Source of the DNA: Liriodendron chinense
Lineage: Eukaryota; Streptophyta; Magnoliopsida; Magnoliales; Magnoliaceae
Assembly (NCBI GenBank): GCA_003013855.2
Contig: PVNU02000127.1
Span: forward strand, 1,612,001-1,676,000
DNA length: 64,000 nucleotides
Direction of reading: 5' to 3'
Shown: piece by piece, positions 1-13,839 of the stretch
Layout of the letters: each line of letters opens with the position of its first letter
Position numbering within the stretch: the first letter of the stretch is position 1
Notes under the pieces: generated by a model
What the model was told of the DNA's origin: nothing
Database searches by the model: none
What the model saw: the letters and a program-made list of their open reading frames with translations, nothing else
Made by a program: the position numbers and the translations under genes

Positions 1-197
1 AAAAAAAAGAAAAGAAAGCAACAAACACATAACCATACTCATATGAAGATTGATAAATGATTGAGGAAAAATTCATGAGAAACAAAAGGAAAGAGATAAA
101 TCATCACCATTATCATCTTAGCAGACAGAAAAAGAAACCCAAAAAGTCAAAGTTAGATTGCAGAAGTAGAACAAAAAAAAAGTGAGGTTTAGGTTAC

Positions 198-3100
198 CTT
201 GAATACTCTTGTTTTCAATAATTCTAGATGAACTTGGGATACACCATTGATAGTATGACAACAAACGATTGATAGGTTTGCGACCCGAATACTCTACAAA
301 CAAAATTGGAAACAAACATATAGGTAAGCTCTCTAAACTCTATCCATCATTGGTGCAAATAGAGCTTAGTCAAGAGCTAAAGACAAATTTAGGTAAGCAA
401 CAATCATTAAGAACTTCAGATTGACCAAGTATAATACATTAATATGTGAATTGGAGACTAGTGTGTACAGTACAAAGCAAACACATACCAGTAAGTGAAA
501 ACATTGATGCATGAAGACAGTTGAAACCAGTGTTTAAAAAAGGCATGAGGGTTATTCCTTGAGGTGCCCCACGCCACACAACCTCAACATATTGAGGCAC
601 ACTCTTATGATTTACAAGGCATAATCCTCAAGCCTGCCACTTGCCATCTTCTTATCATTAAAAATTCATGCATACATCAGAAGTGCCACCCCATTTTTTT
701 CCCCAAAGGCCATTTGCACTTCAGAACACGAGAGATCGGAATGTGATAATATTGAAGTCATTTACCTTCTTTCTTTTTTTCTTTTTCTTTTTTCTTTCTT
801 TCTTCTTTTTTCTTTTTTTTTACTTGAAAGGTAACACTACCGGTGATTGAACCCTGGATCACTCACACACACTACATTGTCTCTACCAGCTCATCTAATG
901 AGCCAGAGACTCATTTACCTTCACAGCACCTTCCTCAATAATTGACATGCGAGCAAGCCGACTATAATCAAGACCAAAATGCTTTTTCAGCTCCTCCACG
1001 AAAAAGAAATTGATGTCATATATGATCTGGATAACAAAAAAGGTCACCAAAGCTTATTGTGAATAATAGGGCTAAAGATAACCAAAAAACTGTTACAAAT
1101 AGAGTATGTTAGGTCAATAGATTATGCCAAAACTAATATGGAATGGTGTCAAAAAGTTCAGAGAAAAGAAAAGGAAAGTAGACAAAAAGATGTAAGGTTT
1201 GCGAAGATAGTAATAAATTAATGATAGAGAAAACAACAATCAAACACAGCTACAGAGTTGAAAATTTGAGGCAATAGACTCAAAGATGTATTATAAAAAC
1301 TTTGAAAATTGACAAATATATGCAAGCTTTGATGGTTGTCAGAAGAGATTAGAGAAGATAGGGTCCCAAAGGACCACATGTGATCCACATGTTTGAGTCC
1401 ACAGAAGGGGCTGATCTGCAATCGAGTTTCAGATATTTCAAGAAGAATCTATTTTATGAAATAAGCTTTTTGTAGTCAATGTAACCTTCATAGAGACCTT
1501 AGCAATGTCCCAAAGCTTTTATGTGACATGTGGGACAGCCAATCCTCAATTTGAACAGTCCATTCATTCCATACCACTAGGACATCCTTGACTCTTCTCT
1601 TTCCTTGATGCCTGAGTATTCCTTTTCTCTTCCTTCACAAAATAGAAATTCTAGGGAAAAGGGGTGTAGCCATGTAGGAGATGGAAATGTCGCAAACTAA
1701 TATGAGAAAACTGTCTAAAAGTGTCTCTTAGTACTCTATAGAGGGCCTTGGAGATAGGGACTCGAGCAGGAAGGAAAACTCTTAAATCTTCCTTCCAGCA
1801 ATGGTTGGAGTTGTTTCTTGAAACCATGGGGTTGAGGCACGCACCCTTGACAATTGCACTAGGAAGATTCAAGGGGTCTTAGATCCTCGATCTTTCTCTC
1901 TCTTTCTTGAAGCTTAGATGCTCCTCCTCTTTCCTCACAATGTGTAGACTCTAGGAGAATGGGGGTTTTCAAGGTTTTTCCTATAACCAAGGGAGAGGGA
2001 GAGGCTGTAAAGAAAGTCTAGGGGGTTGAAAAGCCAAACGCCATTTGCTAAGAGGCAAAGTATCTTATTTATAGATGTAGGAGGAGACTTTTTGGTAAAT
2101 TTAGGGGAGGTTGAAGGCAACTCCTTGCAAAGAGATTAAGCCCTCATCTAATTCCCATAAACATGGTGTCACAGGTGTGTTATTAATCCCTTCTCTCAAT
2201 CCCTATCCTCCAATTATTCTTTTTTCCTACAATCTTCCCCATGCCATAAATGGGTTGTCTACAGCATCAACTTCCCACCATCACTGAAACAGAAGAAAAA
2301 ATAAACAAATTTCAAGCTATTTGGAAAAAATGAAGCTATTCCGTGAACTGGCATTCACCAAGAACAGCTCATGGAAAGACAACAAGAATACATTGTACCA
2401 TAAAGCATGTCCATTACCTACTAGTTATCCACTATACTTGTTATTGAGATATCAAATTAGCAAGATATCCACAGAGAACCGATTAGGCAAGAAAATTCAC
2501 TAAAACTCACTTGCAAGTGTCGTGGAAGAAGGCTGCCCAAGAGATCCACTGGGACTTTCTCCAGTCCTTCAGGAAGTACAGTGTGAGATGTTAGTGAGAA
2601 AATTTTGCAAACAATGCCCCATGCCCGATTCCAACCCAAATGTTCCTCATCGACAAGCACCCTCATAACCTCAGGTATTGCAAGAGAAGGGTGAGTATCA
2701 TTTAGCTGCAGAGCTACCTGCAAGAAATTATCTTCCTGTGAACAATCTTGACAAAAACAAACCTAAGGACTGTAACAAACCCAAAGTGAAACAAACTGGC
2801 AATTGAGAACAAAGAATGCAAAGGAGACAAAGTTCCAAAGTACTGACACTGAAGAAATACACTAATTTCAAGGCAAATAATAGGCCAAAGGGAGGGGGAC
2901 AGCAAGAGCTATGTCATGCGTCTTGCAATTTATACAGATTGGAAGTAGAAATGACCAAAATAGACTAACCTTCTCAGGAAACTTGTCAAAGTTACTGTGA
3001 GAATCTTTAAATCTCCGGATGATGTCTTGGATCGATGCTGATACAAAGAAATATTGTTGTTTCAACCGCAGTTCCTTCCCCTAAATGACAGCAGCACACG

Positions 3101-4638
3101 AGTGATGGCTAGCAATGGAAAATGTCTAAAAGATAGCTTAAGAAATAAAATTGACTCGTGACTTGACCAAGCCATCTCAAGTCAATGGGAAAAGTCGTCG
3201 TACATAATTGATTTTGATCAAGACTTGGTGGACTCAAGGAGTCGACTTAACATGACTGAGTACAACAATTTGACTGACTCAATTGAGTCAAATTACTTTA
3301 TAATTCAGATCTTTTGGAGGGTAAACATCACATTTTAGTTATTCTATAAAGATTTTGAGGATAATCTTGTCAAAACATGCTCCAAACTTATGCTTTAAGA
3401 AAACAAAAGGATTGAAAAAAACTTTATCCGTTCAGTAATATTTGACCACCCAAAGGCTTGTAAGACAAGAAAGATTTGATAGATGAGACTCATTGCCGTC
3501 GTCCTCATCTAAGCCTTATCCTAACTAATTGGGGTCATCTAAATGGATCCTTTTCCGCCATTCTGCACTATCAAGGGCCGCAACCTCAGCTAGACCATAG
3601 GACATCAATTATTTTCTTACTACCACCACCCACATCCTTTCAGGCCTTCCCCATGCCTTTTAGAGCCTTCAATTTGTACAAACTCACTTTCTAACCAGAG
3701 CAGTTCTTGGTCTCCATTGCACATGACCAAACCATCCAAGTCTACTTTCCCTCACATCTTGTTACCTATTGGTGTTATTCCTAAATTCCCAGAATGCATT
3801 TAAAACTACTTCTATACTTGCTTGCCTTGCCACTCATCCATCTTAACATCCCCATTTCAGCTACGATAATCCTATGTACATGTTACGTAACTACACAACA
3901 TTCTGACCCATAGAGCATGGCTGCTCTTATAGCCATCCTATAAAATTTCTGTTTCAGTTTGAGAGGTACAAGACGACCACATAAAACTCCAGAGGCACAT
4001 CTCCATTTCTTCCACCCCACTTAAATTCTATGGGCAACATCCTTCTCAATCTCTCCACTAATGAATTGTCGACCCAAGATATCGAAAGTAGTCATTTTGG
4101 GAAACTTCTTGACCAACAATCTTTACTAGTTCCTCGTTCCCACTCCTATTGTTATTCGTTACTAAAAATTGCACTCCATATACTCTGTTTTAGTCTGACT
4201 AATTTTAAACCATTTAGATTCTAAAGCACCTCCCCATAAATCTAGCTTTGTGTTTACACCCTCCCTCGTTTTATCAATTAAAACTATGACATTTGCAAAC
4301 AACCTACACCATGGGATCTCTTCCTATAAATGCTTCATTAACTCATCAATAAGCATTGCGAAAAGGGACAGGCTCAATGCCAATCCCTAGTTTAAGTCTA
4401 CAGTAATTGGGAACTCACTTGTCTCTCCACTAACAGTCCTCACATTTGTTACTGCTTCCTCAAACACATCCTTAATCATGACAACATTATCCTCTAGAAA
4501 CCCCTTTCTCTCACCCTCCAAATTAAATACCTATGGACCCTATCATAAGCTTCCTCTAACTCAATAAAGATCATGTAGAGATCCTTCCCCTTTTGCTATA
4601 TTCCTCCAATTTTCTAAGTAGGAAAATAGCTTTAATAG

Positions 4639-4673
<35 letters not shown>

Positions 4674-7600
4674 CACACACACACACACACACACGAATTC
4701 AAATTGTTTTTCTAATACATTTGTCTCATGCTTAGTCTTTGCTCAATCACTTTCCCAAAGTTTTATAATATGGCTCATAAGTTTAATATCATGATCATTA
4801 GTGAATATTTGTATTTTTCCTTTATTCTTATAAATAGGCACCATGGTACTTTTCTTTCGTTAGTCTAGCATTTTCTTTGATTTTACAATCTTGTTGAACA
4901 ACTTTGTCAACCAAAATAACCAAGAATCTCCTGTACGCTTCCAAACCTCTCTTAGTATAATACTATCTGGTCCAAGGGCTTTTCTTGTTTTCATTTTTTT
5001 CAAAGCTTCTTTCACTTAAGATACCCTAATCCTACAAAATTATCTATGAACTTTGACGTTATTTGAGTTTAAGGTTCCTTCTACGTCTGTTTTCAGAGTG
5101 ATTGTCATTTAACACATTTTGAAAATAACATCTCCACTTTTCATTAATCTCATTGTCCTTTACTAGTACCCTCTAGTCATCGCACTAAATGCATCTAGCA
5201 CGATCTACATTCCTTCTCTTCCTCTCTATCATTTTGGCAAGTTTGAAGACATCTTTCTCATCTTCTCTTCTACCCAATCTATTGTAAAGATCATTAGAAG
5301 CCATAAGTTTAGGCTCACTACTTTCTTAGCAATCTTTTTAAGTTTTCTATATTGTTCAAGATTTTCATTGTTCCTAATCCCTTGTCAGGCTTTGAAGCAC
5401 ACATGTTTTTCATTACTAGCTTTTTGCACATCGTCATTCCACCACCAAGTTTCCTTATAATTGACTTTTCCCTCTAGATACTCCTAAAACTATAATGGAA
5501 AATCTTGGGAAAGGCTTGACAAGACATGAATAAATGCAAGCTAAATTTTAAACATTGCCTCTTCATTTTCTGCCAATGATTCTGTAACTTTTTTTTTTCC
5601 CCAAAGAGACCAAACTTTACACTTCAAGGAAAAGAAAGGATTGAAAAGACTTCATTTCATTCATTTGGCATTCGACCAACTCAAAGGTTTCTAAGAAAAC
5701 GCCAACACTTAGATAATATAAGAAAACAAATGTGCTAATGAAAAATCTTATTGAAAGTTGTTTCTTCTTTTGATCGATCACCAAGATTTCTTTTAGTAAG
5801 TGTTACAACGAAGGAAACAAATACCAAACTTCCTCTCTCATATTCCTTTTCTTTCATCCGGTTTGTGCTACCCCTTTTCAAAGTGTTTTTGCTGAAAGTT
5901 TCTGAAGCCTCCCATACATTTACCAACTTCCCATAAATTTTATTGATTTTCCAGATATTATTTTACATTTTCAAATATTTGCTGACTATCGAGTCTACAA
6001 GTTGATTCAATGCAGCTCATTGAGTCGAGTTTTCGGGTCTTAAAACACCGCACAATGCAAACAAAGTGCCAACTTACCTGGTAAGAACGGTCATCGGGAT
6101 ATAAAACACTACTTATTGTCTCAGCCCTTTGCCTGTTAATAACAGCATTAATATAATCTCCAGTATTGAATGCTTCCTGTCAACAAAAATAGACTAGTAG
6201 TTTTCAAGAAACAACATCATTTTGGATATTTCAACATATCTGAAATAAAAGATATCATGAAATAGCAAATTGAGTGAACATAGTTTCAAATGAAGAAAAA
6301 CTACAAGGATGGAAAGCAAACAGTTCACCAAGCAGTTAGCTAATTATCTAGATTTCAAGATTTACAATTAATGAAAGGCCAATTGCTGACTGCCAAGACG
6401 GTCAGGGGGTGTTTGGATGTGTAAATTAGTCAATCCATGAATTTAGGAGTTCATTAATTGGTATCCTCATGAAATTGGGAGTTAGTGATTCAACATATTT
6501 GTTTTTCAAAAAAATTCTGATGATTTCCCAAGTCTGCTGTTTGGATAGCCACATCAAATTTATATTTCTGGATAGAGGTTTGCATTTATTTGTCAAGTCT
6601 TCTTGAAATTCTTGAGATCAGACAATCCAAACCATTCAATCAACGGTTATCAAATATGATGGTCAAAACCAATTGTGATATGGAGAAGGTCCAATCATGG
6701 GGCAGAGTCAATCAGTCAAAATTTAATACAAAAAAAGAGTGATCATTTATGTGGACCATCATCCATCATGTGTTTCCCATATGTAATAGTCCATCCCTCT
6801 CCAAAGTCACCTTGATCTGTCCTAGCCGACCAATGAAATGAATAGACGGTCCATATTTATTATACTAGAAAAGATCATATCAATGATCTAGACCCTCCAC
6901 TTTTCATTGTCGATCCCTCACAAAAATCACTTTCATATGATGATCCTATCCATTCAATCAATGGCTAGAAAATGGATGATCTAACTTATACCAAAAATCG
7001 TTTGATCATCGTCCATCATGCAGGGCCCACTTTTGATTATTCATCCCTCTCAAAAATTCTTTTGATCAGAGGATGCTAACAATCCAAGCAATGGCTTGGA
7101 AACTTGATGATCCATATTAATTATGCTAGAAAGATCACTGATTTAGATCTTTGATCATGTGGGATCCAGTTTGATTGCCCATCCACTAAAAAATCATTTT
7201 GATTGGATAATCACAGCCATTTGATCAATGTCTAGAAAAACGGACATTTTGCTACACAAGTAGGGCCATTCCTCAACCTTGAGATTTACCAACTTCGTAA
7301 ATTGAAGTCTTGACCCATTGTTTTAGTTTTGAATTGCCAATTTCATGGTTTATGCCCCTTTCGCTAATTGGGCAATTAGTCCGTTGAGAGTACAAACTCA
7401 ACCTGTATGCTGTGTTTTATGTTTATCATCTTGCGACATTAGTTCCATATTGTTTACATGTGGGAGAGTGGGTTATAACTCCTATCTATATAAAACGGCT
7501 CAAATCATCTAGTTTTGTGCGTATGCAATGTAGCACCTAGTGCACCTCAGAACTTTAATCTAGTAAGAAGGCTCCAACCCTTCTTTTTAAGATAGACCTC

Positions 7601-10600
7601 TTGTGTAGTTAGTTTGTTTATCATGGTATTAGAGCAGGTTAGATCCTGTTAATTTTATCTTTTCAATTTGTTCTTCTCCTGTCTCATCCAACCGACCAAT
7701 TTGCAGGGCCATAAAAAATATCTTCATGATTGACTGCTTCTTCAGCATCCACATTTTCCCCTTTACTTCACCCACCATTCTCATCCTAATCAGTCCTCAA
7801 GTCATGGACATAGGTGTAACCATCATCTTTAGAGATGCCCATCTTTATGGTGAATTGTTGTCCAACTGATGTAGTCCAACCACTGCATATTGAAGTTGGG
7901 AGGAGTGGATGATACATGTGGGAGAGTGGATTGTAACTACTATCTATATAAAGGGGCTCGAGCAAGGTATTCCATAACGATAACGGGTGGCCATAACGGC
8001 CACCACCGTTACCTTTACGATACAAGTTGTAACGGCTGTTACCGTCTCTTTTTCTTATTAAAACAAAAACTGAAGAACCTGCAATGGCCCCTTAATGGAC
8101 TGTTACAGCCTTTACAGGGGGTGTAACAGGCTGTTATAGGGGTTGTAACTGGCCTTTATAGGTCATTTTTCCTAATAGCTGTTACGACCTTTACGACCCC
8201 GTAACGTGTAACAGTTGCCACCGTTACCTTTACGACACACCATGGGCTTGAGTCATCTAGTCTTGTATGCAGACAGAGTAAGCAATGTAGCAACTTGTGC
8301 ACATGGGAGCTCTAATTCAGTAAGAGTGCCCCAATCCTTCTTTTAATACAAATATCTTGCGTTTTTCTCTCTGTTTTGTTTTGTTTAATACGAACCATAC
8401 CATCAATTGCCTAATTTGTGAATTAGTAACTAAAAGTTCCCAAATTCATTAATATCCCATCCAAACACCCTATTAAGGACCTGTTTGGTAGCTACAAATA
8501 CAAAAGTTTAGTCCTTGAGCAAGCGGTCTAGGCTAACTAGCTGTTGAGCCTGTCCGCTGCTTCTCGCCCCTTATTCCTGCATATAAAAAGAAAAAGAAAA
8601 GAAGACCTTGTCCTTGTAGGTGACCGTTACAAGGTTGTAGATGTTTAGGAAACTGAAGAACAGAGAAAAGAGGAGTCATTGTAGGGAGAGAAAACGAGAG
8701 GATTTTATGTCCTCTAACCTATGGGTTCCTTTATTTATAATAAAGAAAAGATTACAAAAGATAATACCCTATTAACTTCTATCCAATCTACAAGATACAG
8801 AGAATATCTCCTATAATATAATACACTATCTACTATAGAATCCCATAATTAGAGATTCATTGAGATTAGGGCTCCTTCACACCCCCCTCTCTAATTTATA
8901 GTAACAGACTTATAAGAGAAAACATACAGTACTCTATAATTTATAGTAATAGACTTATAAGAGAATAATACAATGTTTCCTACTTCAACACTCCCCCTCA
9001 AGCTAGAGCATGGATATCTATCATGCCCCGCTTGGAACATAGTAAAGAAAATTGTGTGTATGGTAACACCTTAGTAAGGATATCTGCAATATGTGATTTG
9101 GACAGAATATAGGTTGTGGTAATCTCCTTCAAAGCAAGCTTCTCTCGAATGAAATGACAGTCAACTTCTATACACTTAGTCCTCTCATGGAAGACTGGAT
9201 TATTTGTGATGTAGGCAACTACTTGATTATCTTAATAAAAGATCATAGGACCACCTGAAAACAACTAGAGCTCCTATAATAAGGACTTGAGCCATAACAA
9301 CTCACAGACGACATGACCCATGGCTCTATACTCGGCCTCGACACTGGAACTGGCCACCACATTCTGCTTTTTACTCCTCCAAATGATCAAATTCCCCCTA
9401 ATAAAAGTACAATATTCAGATGTAAATCACCTATCCATGATGGAATTTGCCCAATCAACATCAGCAAATGCATCTACCTAAAGATGACCATTACCTCGAT
9501 GTAAGATCCCCTAGCTAGGTGCTTTCTTCAAATATCTGAGAATCATGAGAACTGTTTCCTAATGTGGAACTCTCGGCTGATGCATGTATTTACTCACAAT
9601 GTTGATGGCAAATGCAACATCTGGTCGAGTGCCTGTAAGATATACTAGTATGCCAACCATCCTTCTATATCTACTTGGGTTATCAAACAACTCTCCCTGG
9701 TATGGATAGGAATATCGGTATCATATCGATTGATATAGCCGTATCGCATCCATATCGGCACAAGATGATACACGATACGGGTCGTATCGGCCCAATACAA
9801 AAAACTGACCCATATCAGTCTGTATCGGCATCGATATCGGGCTTATATGGCCGATACACCCATAAAACCCCAATTTTGAATTTTTTTTCAAAAATTCACT
9901 CATGTCTCTTCTTCTTTTCATTTTTACCATGGAAGAATATTAAAAGCTTATTTTAGGCTAGATTTAGACTTATTTTGGGATCAAAACATAAGATTTGATT
10001 GGGATTCGGCGAACTAAAGCGAAGTGGACCATTATGGGAAAATCGGAAAAAATGGTAAACTTTCACTTTCTGTTTTATATTTTCATCTTCCTTTTGTTGT
10101 ATTTCCAATGTAATGGGCCATTGTTCATCATCAAGTTTGATTTGTGTTCAATTAGAGCCTATTTAGTTGACATTCAACAAGTCAAATCGACAAACAACAT
10201 TTTTATCAAAGAATGGTCCAATACACCATTGAATATATGGTCAAAACATACACACAAAAAAAATCTTGGATAACTCTTTTTTATAATATTTTTCATATTT
10301 TTTTGCTTTAAAAAAAAATCTAACCGATACCGATATGCGAAGCTGTATCATATCATTTTTCCACCGAGCTGATACGCCGACCGATGTCGACATTCAAAAC
10401 CATGCTCCCTGGTCATCCAATAACTTCTCACTAGTCTCCATAGGCATATGAGATAGTCTACACCCAAGCATGCCAGTCTTGTTCAACAAATCAGGAAACT
10501 TTCTTTGGGAAAGATTAATCACAAACTTTGATTTGGGAACCTCAATACCTAAGAAGTAGCGAAGCGGTCCCAAATCCCTAGTTTGAAAATGCTTTTGGAT

Positions 10601-13370
10601 GTGTTTTTTTAGCTTTAAAATGCCAGAGGTGTCATTTCCTATAATGATGATATCATCGACATATACAACCAGTGCTATCGTATCCTTGCCACTATGCTTT
10701 ATGAAGATTAAGCCATCCACCTTACTCTAATAGAAGCCACAAGTCAGCAACACTTTACTGAACTTGTCAAACCACGCCCTTATAGACCACTTTAAACCGT
10801 AAATTGTTTTCCAAAGTCTATATATTCTCTTAGTCTCCCCCTGAGCAACAAACCCTGGAGGTTGCTCCATGCAGACTTCATTAGCTAAGTCTCTATGAAG
10901 GAATGCATTCTTAATGTCTTGCTAATAAAGAGGCCAATACTTTGTAGCTACAATAGAAATCAATCCTCGAATAGAGTTTAGTTTGACTACGATGAAAATT
11001 TTCTCCTCATAGTCAAGTCCCTAGGTCCGCGTGTAGCCCTTGGCAACCAAATGGGCTTTCAACCGCTTAATGAATCCATCTGGGTGATACCCATCAACAC
11101 CCCACTGCCATTTTTCCAGCAGGTAAATCAACTAACTCCAATATATGAGTTTAGTACATAGTAACCAATCATCCTCCATGACCTTATGCCAATCAGGATG
11201 TACTAGTGCATCATAGTAATTTGTGGGCATAAATGCATGTGACAGGGACATAGTAGAAGCATGGAAAGGACTAAATCGATGATAAGAAACAAAGTGAGAT
11301 CCAGGATGTTCGGTGCAAAGATCAAATACTTGTTTGAAATGCAATCGGTAGTACCAAATCAACAGGAGTGGGGGGTGGCCCCACAGGTGAAGGTGAAGAT
11401 AGAAGGGTGCCTAAATTAGGATGACCAACCTCTTCGCCAACAGATTTGGGTTGTGGTGTTGCTATAGTAGTGGAGTCAGAAGGTCCTAAAAGATCAACGA
11501 CTGGACGAGGGATTGCAGATGAAATATCCATGGAGAGTAACTCCCCCTTACCATTAGCAAGGGTGAAGTAGGGAGTCCGAAAAAAAGTGACATTGGCACT
11601 CACATATAGATGAAGAGGAATAGGACCGTAACACCTATACCCTTTTTTGTTACGAGACTATCTAAGAAACACAAACTTGACTGCTCAAGTATCAAGTTTG
11701 TCACTACTAGGTTCAAATTAATGAACAAATGAAGCGCACCCAAATACACAAGCAGGTAATGGAAAAGGTGTTAAGTCAGGAAGCAAGGTAGAGAGAAATG
11801 TTCCCTTTCAACAGTACGGATGGTAATCTATTAATGTGGAGACATTTAGTGAAAATAGTTTTAGAATCATGCTATGGGTGAGCAGAAATTTGGCCACCTC
11901 CAACAGGTGTCGATTTTTTCCTTTCAGGCTTCAGCCACCCCATTCTGTCATGGGATGTAGGCACACAAAATTTAATGTAAAATCCCAAATGAAGCCAAGT
12001 ATGCCTAGAAGGAAGTGGACACATATTCCAATGCATTATCAAACCAAAATATTGATATGTTGGTGTTAACTCGATTCTGAACTTGACGATGAAACAATCG
12101 AAAAATGTCAAAAACTTCAGACAGGTCTTTTATCAGATGCACCCAAGTCATGCATGAGTAATCTTCAATAAATATAATAAAATAGTGAAAATCATTTAAA
12201 CTTGGAATCCTAATAAGACCCTACACATCAGTGTGTACCGAATAAAATGGAATAAAACGTCTAATATCGTGTCTTGGAATAAAAGAGGAATAATGATGTT
12301 TGGCTAATTGGCATGCCTCACAATTGATTGAACTGACCGAAGACAAAGATGGGACTAAAAGTTTTAAAGACACTAAAGAAGGGTGACCTAACAGACTATG
12401 CCATTTTAGAGGCGATGCACTGGCATGAAGTGCAGCTCCAAAATCTCAGGATCGAAGTAGTAAAGTCAATGTGATTCATAACCCCCACCAATCATCCTCC
12501 TTGTCTGCGGGTCCTAAAACAAACAATGAGAATGATAAAATGTAAATGAACAATTTAGGTTTTTTGTTTAATTGGCTCACAGACATCAAATTAATAGGCA
12601 AGTCAGGTATACAAAAAAACTGAGTATAAGGATAAAGCAAAAATAGGGTAAACAACACCCTTAGCAAGGGTAACAGAGGAACATAATAGTAAGCCATCTA
12701 ACTAGGAAAGGAAATGGAATGTATCTGTCATATGATCTGTGGTTGTTGAGTTAATCACCAAGGGAGTGGAATCAGAGTATACAGCAAAAGCATTACCTGT
12801 GTCAGCTATAGTAGTGGAGGTAGATGGAGTTGTCATCAAATGCTTACCAATCCCCCTCTCATAATCATTGCAAGAGACCGTAATGATGACTGAATCACCA
12901 GCAGAGGTTGAACTAGCAAAAGAATTAATGGAGGATCCACCCTCTAGAAGCATTGCCTAATTGACCCAAAGTGGCTTGGAGGGTCGACCACGAAGTAACC
13001 AACATCTGTCAACGATGTGGTTTGTCCTCCTACAGTGAGTGCAGACACGCTATTGTCCAACTCCGCAAGAGAGTAACCACGTACACGACCCCCTAATGTT
13101 GCCGCCGAGGTATCACCAAATGTAACAGGGAATGAAGTATGTGATAGAGGAGAGACTCAGAGGACACGGGTAGGGGTCTAAATGGGCCCGGCCAGGCCCG
13201 GCCCACATTTTTAAACTTAAGCCCAAACCCAGCACAGGACAAAACAGTCCAACCCGAGCCCGGCCCGCATTGTTTATACATGACCTGGTCCGAGTCCAAG
13301 CTCGAAATTAACAAAAATGCAAAAATAGCATGAAAATCTGCACACACAAAAAAGGAACGAAAGGCTCCTT

Positions 13371-13401
<31 letters not shown>

Positions 13402-13448
13402 TTCCTTTGGGCTGATGTCAGAGAAGAATCTGAGGCCCTTGCTCATGG

Positions 13449-13491
<43 letters not shown>

Positions 13492-13807
13492 TGATGCATT
13501 TTGAAAAACCAAGAAAGAGAGGGAAGAAAATTGTAGGAAAAGGGCTAGGAGAGGTTTGGGGAGTATCATATTAGGCACTTGCTTGGTTGAATGGGAACGA
13601 TTGCTGTATTTTCTTTCTTTAAGGTTTCTTGGTTGGCCACATTTTGAATGGTTTACGATTTCACCCACGGGCAAGATTTTTGGTGCATGGATCCATTTAC
13701 AATCCGAGCCATAATATCAACGGAGAATCAATGCCCATTGTGTGTGTGACGGAGAAGCAATGACTGTTGTGTGTGTGATGGAGAAGCAACGGTTGTTGTT
13801 GTTGTTT

Positions 13808-13839
<32 letters not shown>

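Larger units (their letters stand above)
6415..8472. mobile_element. TIR element (GGGGGTGTTTGGATG ends) hosting a TRIM
   Basis: The left end GGGGGTGTTTGGATG at 6415 is inverted on the right as CATCCAAACACCC at 8458-8470, followed inward by matching 'not-to-pass AATTAGTAA' type sequence on both sides. No ORF is present. The unit contains a tandem array (6725-7250) and is interrupted by the TRIM at 7451-8390. Superfamily unassigned. Confidence 0.6.

Noticed and set aside
13093..13674. 193-codon minus-strand open frame with Ser-Leu and Pro runs
   Set aside because: It lies inside the hAT-like element 13171-14071, and its length comes from the AG and G tracts, which contain no stops.
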